DNA of 64,000 nt from Erwinia aphidicola (GTDB taxonomy: Bacteria; Pseudomonadota; Gammaproteobacteria; Enterobacterales; Enterobacteriaceae): positions 19,971 through 83,970 of the forward strand of contig NZ_JACXBP010000015.1 of the NCBI RefSeq assembly GCF_014773485.1, given 5' to 3'. The position numbers and the translations under genes were made by a program. Shown here piece by piece: positions 51,586 through 60,383 of this stretch (position 1 is its first letter; every line of letters begins with the position of its first letter). The notes under the pieces were generated by a model. The model was not told where the DNA came from. It saw only the letters and a program-made list of their open reading frames with translations, and ran no database searches.

Positions 51586-52116
51586 ATGGAAAGTTCGTTT
51601 ACCCCTATTGAACAGATGCTAAATTTTCGCGCTAACCGTCAGAAAGATTTCCCCCTTCAGGAGATTATGCTGACGCGTCTCTGCATGCATATGCAGAGTA
51701 AATTGCTGGAAAATCGCAATAAAATGCTCAAGGCTCAGGGGATTAACGAGACGCTGTTTATGGCATTGATTACGCTGGATGCACAGGAAGACCACAGCAT
51801 TCAACCGTCAGAGCTGAGCTCCGCTCTCGGATCTTCCCGTACCAACGCCACCCGTATTGCTGATGAACTGGAAAAACGTGGCTGGATTGAACGCCGTGAA
51901 AGCGATAACGATCGCCGCTGCCTGCACCTGCATTTGACGCCTAAAGGAAACGAGTTCCTGCGCCAGCTGCTGCCACCGCAGCATCAGTGCCTGCAGTTAC
52001 TGTGGTCATCGCTCAGCGGTTCCGAAAAAACACAGCTGGAAGCGATTACTCGTAAGCTGTTGAACCGACTGGATCAGATGGACGAAGAAGAAGTGGTCGC
52101 CTCACTCTCTCGTTAA
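51586..52116 (+). CDS. emrR: MarR-family transcriptional repressor EmrR (MprA)
   Basis: 176 residues, same as E. coli. MarR winged helix: the recognition region SIQPSELSSALGSSRTNATRIADELEKRGWIERRESDNDRRCLHLHLTPKG. The N-terminal dimer helix matches SSFTPIEQMLNFRANRQKDFPLQEIMLTRLCMHMQ. EmrR represses emrRAB and is released by uncouplers and some antibiotics. It leads emrRAB, 161 bases before emrA. Confidence 0.97.
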   Translation: MESSFTPIEQMLNFRANRQKDFPLQEIMLTRLCMHMQSKLLENRNKMLKAQGINETLFMALITLDAQEDHSIQPSELSSALGSSRTNATRIADELEKRGWIERRESDNDRRCLHLHLTPKGNEFLRQLLPPQHQCLQLLWSSLSGSEKTQLEAITRKLLNRLDQMDEEEVVASLSR

Positions 52117-52181
52117 TAGTTCCCGTAATAGCATATTGTGCGACACACCATTTACTGGAAACCGCTACTTTAAGCCCCCTC

Positions 52182-52210
52182 ATGCCAGCGCTAATCACGC
52201 TGGCATTTTA
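52182..52210 (+). terminator. Hairpin between emrR and emrA
   Basis: Nine-base perfect stem ATGCCAGCG/CGCTGGCAT with a seven-base loop, then TTTTA. It lies within the emrRAB operon and could act as a leaky terminator that sets emrAB below emrR, or emrAB may have an extra promoter. Confidence 0.6.
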
Positions 52211-52277
52211 GACTTGGGCGTTCGTCACCAGTGATGATGGAGACGAGCCCGTATGGCAAGAAAACCTGGAGAAAACC

Positions 52278-53450
52278 ATGAGTGCAAGCGCGGTGGAACA
52301 AAACCCGCAGCAGCCCAAAGATAAAAAGAAGACGCGTAAACGCGCGCTGATTATCCTGGCTGTGCTGTTCGTCATTATCGGGGTGGCTTATCTGACTTAC
52401 TGGTTCCTGGTGCTGCGGCACTATCAGGAAACTGACGATGCCTATGTTGCTGGAAACCAGGCGCAGGTGATGGCGCAGGTTTCAGGTAGCGTCAATAAAG
52501 TGTGGTTTGACGACACTGATTTTGTCAAAAAAGGCGATGTGCTGGTGACGCTTGACCGCACGGATGCTGAGCAGGCGTTTGAAAAAGCGCAAACCGCTCT
52601 CGCCACCAGCGTGCGCCAGACGCATCAGCTGATTATCAACGGCAGGCAGTATCAGGCCACTATCGATTTGCAAAGAACGGCGCTCGACCAGGCGCAGGCG
52701 GATTTACGCCGCCGTGAACCGCTGGGTGCCGCAAACCTGATCGGTAAAGAAGATCTGCAGCACGCGCGTGATGCCGTCGCCACCGCCAGGGCACAGCTGG
52801 ATGTGGCAGTGCAGCAATACAATGCCAATCAGGCGGCGGTGCTCAACACCTCGCTGGAAAATCAGCCGGCGGTCAAACAGAGCGCGGCGGAGCTGCGTGA
52901 TGCCTGGCTGGCTCTGCAGCGCACGAATGTGGTCAGCCCGATTGATGGCTATGTCTCACGCCGCAGCGTTCAGGTCGGTTCGCAGATCTCCACCACCACT
53001 CCGCTGCTGGCGATCGTGCCGGCAAATAATCTGTGGGTGGACGCTAACTTTAAAGAGACCCAGCTGGCAGGCGTGCGCATCGGCCAGCCAGCGACCGTGG
53101 TAGCCGATATCTACGGTGATGACGTGATTTACCACGGCAAAGTGGTTGGCCTGGATATGGGTACCGGCAGCGCGTTCTCCCTGCTTCCGGCTCAGAATGC
53201 CACCGGTAACTGGATCAAAGTGGTGCAGCGCCTGCCGGTACGCATCGAGCTCGACCCGGCGGAGGTCGCGAAGCATCCGCTGCGCATCGGCCTGTCAACG
53301 CTGGTGAAAATCGATACGGCTAACGCTGAAGGCGCGGTGCTGGCGACCAGCGTGCGCAGCAAACCGGCCTATGAAAGTAGCGCTCTGGCGCTGGACCTGG
53401 CGCCGGCGAATGCCCTGATCGCTGATATCATCCGTGCCAATGCCGGCTAA
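52278..53450 (+). CDS. emrA: Multidrug efflux periplasmic adaptor EmrA
   Basis: 390 residues (E. coli 390). Lysine-rich N-terminus, one membrane helix at about 23-45 (ALIILAVLFVIIGVAYLTYWFLV), then the HlyD/membrane-fusion plan: lipoyl half YVAGNQAQVMAQVSGSVNKVWFDDTDFVKKGDVLVTLD, helical hairpin, and RTNVVSPIDGYVSRRSVQVGSQI. EmrA links EmrB to TolC. It precedes emrB by 17 bases. Confidence 0.97.
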   Translation: MSASAVEQNPQQPKDKKKTRKRALIILAVLFVIIGVAYLTYWFLVLRHYQETDDAYVAGNQAQVMAQVSGSVNKVWFDDTDFVKKGDVLVTLDRTDAEQAFEKAQTALATSVRQTHQLIINGRQYQATIDLQRTALDQAQADLRRREPLGAANLIGKEDLQHARDAVATARAQLDVAVQQYNANQAAVLNTSLENQPAVKQSAAELRDAWLALQRTNVVSPIDGYVSRRSVQVGSQISTTTPLLAIVPANNLWVDANFKETQLAGVRIGQPATVVADIYGDDVIYHGKVVGLDMGTGSAFSLLPAQNATGNWIKVVQRLPVRIELDPAEVAKHPLRIGLSTLVKIDTANAEGAVLATSVRSKPAYESSALALDLAPANALIADIIRANAG

Positions 53451-53467
53451 GCCAGCGGGAGGCTGTT

Positions 53468-55003
53468 ATGGCGCGTAAACCGCTTGAAGGCACGCAGCTG
53501 GTCCTGATGACCATTGCGCTGTCGCTGGCAACATTTATGCAGGTGCTGGACTCCACGATTGCTAACGTGGCGATCCCCACTATTGCCGGAAACCTGGGGG
53601 CATCGAACTCTCAGGGAACCTGGGTGATCACCTCGTTTGGCGTGGCTAACGCCATTTCGATCCCGATCACCGGCTGGCTGGCCAAGCGTTTTGGTGAGGT
53701 GAAACTGTTCCTGTGGTCGACGGTGGCGTTTGCCATCGCGTCATGGGCCTGCGGCATGTCCGAAAGCCTGACCATGCTGATCTTCTTCCGCGTGATTCAG
53801 GGAGTGGTCGCCGGGCCGCTGATCCCGCTGTCGCAGAGCCTGCTGCTGAGCAACTACCCTCCGGCGAAGCGCAGTATGGCGCTTTCACTGTGGGCGATGA
53901 CGGTGATCGTCGCGCCGATCTGCGGCCCGATCCTCGGCGGCTGGATCAGCGATAACTACCACTGGGGCTGGATCTTCTTTATCAACGTGCCGATTGGTGT
54001 GGTGGTAGTTATCCTTGCGCTGCAAACGCTGCGCAACCGTGAAACGGAAACGGTAATCCGCCCGATTGATACCGTTGGCCTGGTGCTGCTGGTGGTGGGT
54101 ATCGGCTGTCTGCAGGTGATGCTGGACCGCGGTAAAGAGCTGGACTGGTTCAGCTCCACTGAAATCATTATTTTAACGGTCGTTGCCGTCGTAGCCCTGG
54201 CGGTGCTACTGGTGTGGGAGTTGACCGACGACCACCCGATAGTGGATTTGTCGCTGTTTAAGTCGCGCAACTTCACCATTGGCTGTCTGTCGATTAGTCT
54301 CGCCTATATGCTCTACTTCGGCTCGATTGTTCTGCTGCCGCAGCTGTTGCAGGAGGTGTACGGTTACACCGCCACCTGGGCCGGGTTGGCATCGGCGCCG
54401 GTTGGGATTATCCCGGTGATCCTGTCGCCGATTATCGGCCGTTTTGCGCATAAGCTGGATATGCGACGGCTGGTCACCTTCAGCTTCATTATGTATGCAG
54501 TGTGCTTCTACTGGCGTGCGTATACCTTTGAACCGGGCATGGACTTTGGAGCATCGGCGTGGCCCCAATTTATCCAGGGCTTTGCCGTGGCCTGCTTCTT
54601 TATGCCATTGACCACCATTACGCTGTCAGGCTTACCGCCGGAGAGGCTGGCAGCGGCATCGAGCCTGTCGAACTTCACCCGTACGCTGGCAGGTTCGATT
54701 GGCACCTCGATCACCACCACCATGTGGAGCGATCGTGAGTCATTGCACCACGCTCAATTGACGGAATCGGTCACTCCGTACAGTACTAACAGCCAGGAGA
54801 TGTACGCGAAGCTGCAACAGCTGGGGATGACCCACGACCAGGCTTCTGCGTATATCGCGCAGCAAATCACCAATCAGGGGCTGATTATCTCCGCCAATGA
54901 GATTTTCTGGGCTTCTGCCGGGGTGTTTATCCTGCTGCTGGTGCTGATATGGTTTGCCCGTCCACCGTTCGGTGCAGGCGGCGGGGGCGGGGGCGCGCAC
55001 TAA
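53468..55003 (+). CDS. emrB: Multidrug efflux MFS permease EmrB (DHA2)
   Basis: 511 residues (E. coli 512), 14 predicted membrane helices. DHA2 features: LDSTIANVAIPTIAGNLGAS (motif D1), GWLAKRFGEVKLFL (motif A), and RVIQGVVAGPLIPLSQSLL (motif B), then GPILGGWISD (motif C). EmrB exports uncouplers and hydrophobic antibiotics by proton antiport with EmrA and TolC. The Gly-rich end (GAGGGGGGAH) is unusual. It is followed by a bidirectional terminator. Confidence 0.97.
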   Translation: MARKPLEGTQLVLMTIALSLATFMQVLDSTIANVAIPTIAGNLGASNSQGTWVITSFGVANAISIPITGWLAKRFGEVKLFLWSTVAFAIASWACGMSESLTMLIFFRVIQGVVAGPLIPLSQSLLLSNYPPAKRSMALSLWAMTVIVAPICGPILGGWISDNYHWGWIFFINVPIGVVVVILALQTLRNRETETVIRPIDTVGLVLLVVGIGCLQVMLDRGKELDWFSSTEIIILTVVAVVALAVLLVWELTDDHPIVDLSLFKSRNFTIGCLSISLAYMLYFGSIVLLPQLLQEVYGYTATWAGLASAPVGIIPVILSPIIGRFAHKLDMRRLVTFSFIMYAVCFYWRAYTFEPGMDFGASAWPQFIQGFAVACFFMPLTTITLSGLPPERLAAASSLSNFTRTLAGSIGTSITTTMWSDRESLHHAQLTESVTPYSTNSQEMYAKLQQLGMTHDQASAYIAQQITNQGLIISANEIFWASAGVFILLLVLIWFARPPFGAGGGGGGAH

Positions 55004-55014
55004 ATTGCCGGCAT

Positions 55015-55053
55015 AAAAAAGGGGGCGACCACGTAAATGGCCGCCCCCTTTTT
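55015..55053. terminator. Bidirectional terminator between emrB and yfiF
   Basis: GGGGGCG ... CGCCCCC hairpin with an A6 run before and a T5 run after. It can end both emrB (plus) and the convergent yfiF (minus) transcripts. Confidence 0.85.
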
Positions 55054-55062
55054 ATCACTGCA

Positions 55063-56100
55063 TCAGGCGTTCTGACGCCACCATTCAGCCAGCAGGACGC
55101 CGGTTGCAACGGAGACGTTCAGGCTTTCTACCTTACCGGTACCGCCGATGGAGACGCTGAGGTCGCCCTGATCGAACGTGCTGTCAGACAGACCATCGCG
55201 CTCCTGACCCAGCACCAGCACCATTTTGGCCGGCAGCTCTGCACGGGACAGCGGCACGCCTTTATGACTGGACGTGGTCACAATGGTATAACCGGCTTTA
55301 CGGAACGCACTCAGACCGGCAGCAAAGCTTTCGCCGCTAATGGCCTGAACGTGCTCTGCGCCACCTTCTGCGGTACGCACCGCAGCGCCTGACTCCAGCA
55401 TCGAAGCATCATCCACCAGCAAACCTTTGACGCCAAAATGCGCACAGCTGCGCATGATGCCACCCAGGTTGTGCGGGTTGCCGATATCTTCCAGCGCCAG
55501 CACGCAGTCTTTCTCACCTGCGGTTGACAGCCATTCACTGACCGGCATGCCGGAGCGCTTTTTGATCAGGAAGCAGACGCCACCATGGTGCTCGGTGCCG
55601 GAGGCTTTCTGCAGTTCGGCTTCATCCACGGTGTGGTAAGCCTTGCGGTTAGCCGCCATATACTTCAGTGCTTCACGGAAACGCGGCGTTACGCTCTGGA
55701 TAAACCAGGCGCGCACGATGCACTCCGGACGGCTCTGGAACAGAGCCTGGCAGGCATTTTCGCCATACACGCGCGTCTCTTCCATACGCTGACGACGGAT
55801 CTGCTCCGGGTCGATATAGCTTTTACCGCTGATACCGCCGTGATCCGGCTTATCGTCTGCTACTGCATTTGGCGCACGGGAAACGGTACGCCACGGAGAG
55901 TCAGAGTGCCCTTCGTCGCGATCGCGCCCGCCACGTGGCTTGCTGTCTGCATTTCGTGCCGGACGGCGCGCGCCATCCTGCTGTGGACGAGGAGCGCCTT
56001 TACCGGTACGGGGGTTCCCGCCCTTAGTGCTCTTCTCATCATCGCCGCGGACATACATCACTTTGACCTTGCCGCTCTTACCTTTAAATTCGTCGTTCAT
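55063..56100 (-). CDS. yfiF: SpoU-family (SPOUT) RNA methyltransferase YfiF
   Basis: 345 residues, same as E. coli YfiF. The first 100 residues are basic and disordered (RNA binding). The middle resembles the SpoU substrate domain (RVYGENACQALFQSRPECIVRAWF). The C-terminal SPOUT knot has ALEDIGNPHNLGGIMRSCAHFGVKGLLV, KMVLVLGQERDGLS and VESLNVSVATGVLLAEWWRQN, the three SpoU motifs. Its RNA target is not established to my knowledge. It is divergent from trxC, as in E. coli. Confidence 0.95.
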   Translation of the reverse strand: MNDEFKGKSGKVKVMYVRGDDEKSTKGGNPRTGKGAPRPQQDGARRPARNADSKPRGGRDRDEGHSDSPWRTVSRAPNAVADDKPDHGGISGKSYIDPEQIRRQRMEETRVYGENACQALFQSRPECIVRAWFIQSVTPRFREALKYMAANRKAYHTVDEAELQKASGTEHHGGVCFLIKKRSGMPVSEWLSTAGEKDCVLALEDIGNPHNLGGIMRSCAHFGVKGLLVDDASMLESGAAVRTAEGGAEHVQAISGESFAAGLSAFRKAGYTIVTTSSHKGVPLSRAELPAKMVLVLGQERDGLSDSTFDQGDLSVSIGGTGKVESLNVSVATGVLLAEWWRQNA

Positions 56101-56347
56101 TTTTCCTCCACCTGGGCTGAGCGCGAAGCGCGCAGATTACCTGATGTGGCGGCGCTTAGCTATTAACTTCCAACAAAAGCCGCTGACCCGGGAGTGGGCC
56201 GTTCAGGCGCGCAGCCAGTTTGCCAGACATTACCTATTATACCCATTGAACAAATCGCGTTGTTCCACATTAACGGGGCCAGCATAATGCTGGCTGATTT
56301 ACTGAAAATGCAGTAAGTAATCACTTACTACCAGACTGAGGTGAATA

Positions 56348-56767
56348 ATGAATACCGTTTGTGCATCCTGCCAGGCCACCAATCGCGTCCCCGTCGAGCG
56401 CGTGTCCGACGGCGCGAAATGCGGCCGCTGCGGCAATGACTTATTCGACGGCCACGTGGTGAATGCCACGGCAGCGACCCTGGATAAATATCTTCAGGAC
56501 GACCTGCCGGTGGTTATCGACTTTTGGGCGCCTTGGTGCGGTCCGTGCGTCAACTTTGCTCCGGTGTATGAATCCGTGGCTCAGGAGCGCAGCGGGCAGA
56601 TCCGCTTCCTGAAGGTGAATACCGAGGCTGAGCCAGAGCTGAGCGCGCGCTTCCGCATTCGCAGCATCCCCACCATTATGGTGTTCAAGCAGGGCCAGAT
56701 GGCCGACATGCTGAACGGGGCAATGCCGAAAGCGCCGTTCGAAGAGTGGTTGAACGAAAACCTGTAA
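56348..56767 (+). CDS. trxC: Thioredoxin 2 TrxC
   Basis: 139 residues, same as E. coli. N-terminal zinc finger Cys5-Cys8 and Cys25-Cys28, then the thioredoxin fold with active site WCGPC (Cys64, Cys67). TrxC is a cytoplasmic disulfide reductase induced by oxidative stress in E. coli (OxyR). It stands alone after yfiF and is followed by a perfect palindrome. Confidence 0.98.
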   Translation: MNTVCASCQATNRVPVERVSDGAKCGRCGNDLFDGHVVNATAATLDKYLQDDLPVVIDFWAPWCGPCVNFAPVYESVAQERSGQIRFLKVNTEAEPELSARFRIRSIPTIMVFKQGQMADMLNGAMPKAPFEEWLNENL

Positions 56768-56772
56768 GCATC

Positions 56773-56792
56773 TGGCCGGGCATGCCCGGCCA
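56773..56792. repeat. Palindrome after trxC
   Basis: A 20-base perfect palindrome (TGGCCGGGCA/TGCCCGGCCA) six bases after the trxC stop, without T-tract. It could be a palindromic-unit relic or act at the RNA 3' end. Confidence 0.6.
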
Positions 56793-56830
56793 CAATCCGT
56801 TAGAATAGCGTTTTTCGCTGATGATCCAAG

Positions 56831-57544
56831 ATGACCGATAACGCTGTTCTGCGCCTGCGCGCTGCCCGTCTCGCCCGTGCCACCCGCCCTTTCCTTGCTC
56901 GTGGTAACCGCACCCGCCGCTGCCAGCGCTGCCTGCTGCCAGAAAAGAACTGCCTGTGCGCGACGCTCAGCCCACAGCAGGCGCGCAGCCGGTTCTGCCT
57001 GGTGATGTTTGACAGCGAGCCGATGAAGCCCAGCAATACTGGTCGCCTGATTGCCGATATCCTGCCGGACACGCTGGCGTTTGGCTGGTCGCGCACCGAG
57101 CCGGACCCGGCACTGCTTGCCGCAGTGCGCGATCCGCAGTATCAGCCGATGGTGGTGTTTCCCGCCTCCTACGCTGATGAGGGCCGCACGGTGCTGAACA
57201 GCCCGCCGCTGAGCGGTAAGCCTCCGCTATTTATTGTGCTCGACGGCACCTGGACCGAGGCGCGCAAAATGTTCCGTAAAAGTCCGTGGCTGGATGCGCT
57301 GCCGGTGATGTCGCTTAACCTGACGCGCCCGTCCAACTATCAGCTGCGCGTGGCGCATGCGGCTGGCCAGCACTGTACCGCTGAAGTGGCGGCCGAGCTG
57401 CTGCTGCAGGCCGGTGATACCTCCGCTGGCGAAGCGCTGTTTCAGCATTTCGACCTGTTCCGCCAGCGCTATCTGGCGGGCAAGCCGCATCATCCACAGC
57501 AGGCGGCTGAAAATGATGACGAAATACCGGCAGCGATCAATTAA
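56831..57544 (+). CDS. tapT: tRNA-uridine aminocarboxypropyltransferase TapT (DTW domain)
   Basis: 237 residues (E. coli YfiP/TapT about 232). N-terminal Cys cluster RCQRCLLPEKNCLC, then the DTW motif in LDGTWTEARKMFRKSPWL and the nearby NSPPLSGKPPLFIV. TapT makes acp3U at tRNA position 47 using SAM. It lies between trxC and patZ as in E. coli. Confidence 0.95.
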   Translation: MTDNAVLRLRAARLARATRPFLARGNRTRRCQRCLLPEKNCLCATLSPQQARSRFCLVMFDSEPMKPSNTGRLIADILPDTLAFGWSRTEPDPALLAAVRDPQYQPMVVFPASYADEGRTVLNSPPLSGKPPLFIVLDGTWTEARKMFRKSPWLDALPVMSLNLTRPSNYQLRVAHAAGQHCTAEVAAELLLQAGDTSAGEALFQHFDLFRQRYLAGKPHHPQQAAENDDEIPAAIN

Positions 57545-57614
57545 CTGACACGCCAGGCAACAACTTCGCCCGACAACAGGTAGAATTAACCCATCGTTGT
57601 CAGAGGGAACGAAG

Positions 57615-60284
57615 ATGAGCCAGCGCGGACTTGAAGCCCTGTTACGACCGAAATCCATTGCGGTGATCGGTGCCTCGACCCGGCCAGAACGCGCCGGTTA
57701 TCTGATGATGCGTAATCTGCTGGCCGGCGGCTTTAGCGGCCCTGTGCTGCCGGTGACGCCAAAATACCAGGCCGTATGCGGCGTGCTGGCCTGGCCCGAT
57801 ATTGCCAGCCTGCCGCTGTCGCCCGATCTCGCCATTATCTGCACCCATGCAAAACGCAATCTTGAGCTGCTTAGCGCGCTGGGTGAACGCGGCTGTAAAG
57901 CCTGCATTATTCTCTCCGCCCCGGAAGAGCAGCTGGCCGAGCTGAAAGCCTGCGCCAGCCGCTGGCAGATCCGCCTGCTTGGTCCGAACAGCCTCGGCCT
58001 GCTGGCGCCCTGGCAGGGGCTGAATGCCAGCTTCTCGCCGGTGCCGATTACGCCGGGCAAGCTGGCGTTTATTTCGCAGTCGGCGGCGGTCTCCAACACC
58101 ATTCTCGACTGGGCACAGCAGCGCCAGCTGGGCTTCTCGTGGTTTATCGCGCTCGGCGACAGCCTGGATATTGATGCCGGTGACCTGCTGGACTTCCTGG
58201 CACGCGACGGCAAAACCAGCGCGATCCTGCTTTATCTCGAACATCTCAGCGACGCGCGCCGCTTTGTCTCCGCCGCCCGCAGCGCCGCCCGCAATAAACC
58301 GATTTTGGTGATCAAAAGTGGCCGCAGCCCGCAGGCTCAGCAGCTGCTGTGCACGCACGGCGGAATGGATGCCGCATGGGATGCCGCCATTCAGCGCGCC
58401 GGATTACTGCGCGTGCAGGACACTCACGAACTGTTTTCGGCAGTGGAGACGCTCAGCCATATGCGCCCGCTGCGCGGCGAACGCCTGATGATTATCAGCA
58501 ACGGCGCGGCACCGGCGGCGCTGGCGCTGGATGCGCTGGATGCGCGCAACGGCAAGCTCGCCACGCTAAGTGAGCCTTTACTTACCCAGCTGAGCGCGCA
58601 GCTACCGGAAGGTATCACGCCCGGTAACCCGCTCGATCTGAAAGATGATGCAACTCCGGAACGCTATCTGCAGGCGCTCTCTCTGCTGCTCGACAGCCAT
58701 GACCTCGACGCCCTGCTGATTATCCATGCGCCCAGCGCGGTAGCCCCCCCCACGCTGACCGCGCAAAAAGTGATTGAGCTGGTGAAGCAGCATCCACGCG
58801 GCAAGCAGCTTACGCTGCTGACCAACTGGTGCGGCGAGTTCTCGTCCCTGGAGGCACGCCGCCTGTTTAGTGACGGCGGCATTCCCACTTACCGCACTCC
58901 GGAAGGCACCGTCACCGCGTTTATGCATATGGTGGAGTATCGCCGTAACCAGAAACAGCTGCGTGAAACGCCGGCGCTACCCGCTAACCTCACCGCCAAT
59001 ACCGCCGATGCGCACCGTCTGATCCAGCAAGCGCTGAGTGAAAGCGCCAGCACGCTGGATACCCATGAAGTGCAGCCGATATTGCAGGCATACGGGCTGA
59101 CAACGCTGCCAACGTGGATTGCGGGCGACAGCGCTGAAGCGGTGCGTATCGCCGGACAGATTGGTTACCCGGTGGCGCTAAAGCTGCGCTCGCCGGATAT
59201 TCCGCACAAGTCGGAAGTTCAGGGGGTGATGCTCTATCTGCGTAGCCCGGAAGAGGTGGAACAGGCGGCGAATGCGATTGTTGATCGCGTGCAGCTGACC
59301 TGGCCACAGGCGCGGGTGCATGGCCTGCTAGTGCAGAGTATGGCGAACCGTGCCGGGGCACAGGAGCTGCGCATTGTGGTGGAGCAGGATCCGCTGTTCG
59401 GGCCGGTGATTATGCTGGGTGAAGGCGGCATAAGCTGGCAGGCCGACCGTCAGGCGGTGGTGGCCCTGCCGCCGCTCAACATGACGCTGGCGCGTTATCT
59501 GGTCATTCAGGCAATTAAGAGTGGGAAGATTCGCGGCCGTAGCGCTCTGCATCCGCTGGATGTCGCGGGACTGAGCCAGGTGCTGGTGCAGGTATCAAAC
59601 CTGATTGTCGACTGTCCGGAGATTGTGCGGCTGGATATTCATCCGCTGCTGGCGAGCGGCAGTGAGTTTACCCTGCTGGACGTGACGCTCCAGCTGGCGG
59701 AATTTCACGGCGATGCCGAAGCCCGGCTGGCGATCCGCCCCTATCCACACTCGCTGGAGGAGGCGGTCGAGCTGAAGAATGGTCAGCATTGCCTGTTCCG
59801 GCCGATCCTCCCTGAGGATGAGCCGCTGCTACAGCAGTTTATCGCCCGGGTGACAAAAGAGGATCTCTACTATCGTTACTTCAGTGAGATCAATGAGTTC
59901 ACCCATGACGACTTGGCGAATATGACTCAGATCGACTACGATCGGGAAATGGCGATCGTCGCGGTGCGCCAGCATAACGGCAGCGATGAGATTATTGGTG
60001 TGACCCGCGCGATTTCGGATGCCGATAATATTGATGCCGAGTTTTCCGTGCTGGTGCGCTCTGACCTGAAGGGATTAGGACTGGGCCGAAGATTGCTGGA
60101 GAAGATGATTATCTATACGCGCCAGCATGGATTACAGCAGCTCAACGGAATTACTATGCCGGGCAACAAAGGCATGGTGACGTTAGCGCGCAAGCTGGGA
60201 TTTGCGGTCGAAGTGCAGCTGGAGGAGGGTATCGTCGGGCTTTCGCTACCGCTGCAATCCGCAGAGATATTTCTTGAAAAGTAA
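57615..60284 (+). CDS. patZ: Protein lysine acetyltransferase PatZ (Pka/YfiQ)
   Basis: 889 residues from the ATG at 57615 (E. coli 886). The first 700 residues resemble NDP-forming acyl-CoA synthetase: the CoA-binding SIAVIGASTRPERAGYLMMRNL, an SQSAAVSNTIL segment and ATP-grasp DIPHKSEVQGVMLYL. The last 150 are a GNAT domain (LVRSDLKGLGLGRRLLEKMIIY). PatZ acetylates acetyl-CoA synthetase and other proteins. The start was taken at the family position; upstream in-frame codons are unlikely. Confidence 0.96.
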   Translation: MSQRGLEALLRPKSIAVIGASTRPERAGYLMMRNLLAGGFSGPVLPVTPKYQAVCGVLAWPDIASLPLSPDLAIICTHAKRNLELLSALGERGCKACIILSAPEEQLAELKACASRWQIRLLGPNSLGLLAPWQGLNASFSPVPITPGKLAFISQSAAVSNTILDWAQQRQLGFSWFIALGDSLDIDAGDLLDFLARDGKTSAILLYLEHLSDARRFVSAARSAARNKPILVIKSGRSPQAQQLLCTHGGMDAAWDAAIQRAGLLRVQDTHELFSAVETLSHMRPLRGERLMIISNGAAPAALALDALDARNGKLATLSEPLLTQLSAQLPEGITPGNPLDLKDDATPERYLQALSLLLDSHDLDALLIIHAPSAVAPPTLTAQKVIELVKQHPRGKQLTLLTNWCGEFSSLEARRLFSDGGIPTYRTPEGTVTAFMHMVEYRRNQKQLRETPALPANLTANTADAHRLIQQALSESASTLDTHEVQPILQAYGLTTLPTWIAGDSAEAVRIAGQIGYPVALKLRSPDIPHKSEVQGVMLYLRSPEEVEQAANAIVDRVQLTWPQARVHGLLVQSMANRAGAQELRIVVEQDPLFGPVIMLGEGGISWQADRQAVVALPPLNMTLARYLVIQAIKSGKIRGRSALHPLDVAGLSQVLVQVSNLIVDCPEIVRLDIHPLLASGSEFTLLDVTLQLAEFHGDAEARLAIRPYPHSLEEAVELKNGQHCLFRPILPEDEPLLQQFIARVTKEDLYYRYFSEINEFTHDDLANMTQIDYDREMAIVAVRQHNGSDEIIGVTRAISDADNIDAEFSVLVRSDLKGLGLGRRLLEKMIIYTRQHGLQQLNGITMPGNKGMVTLARKLGFAVEVQLEEGIVGLSLPLQSAEIFLEK

Positions 60285-60383
60285 ATCTCACCCTATCCGC
60301 ACCAACTAATGGTATTATTCGCGGTTAGAGTGATGATTTTATGGCAAAAGGCCATTCCATGAACAGAGAAGAAACGCACTGTG

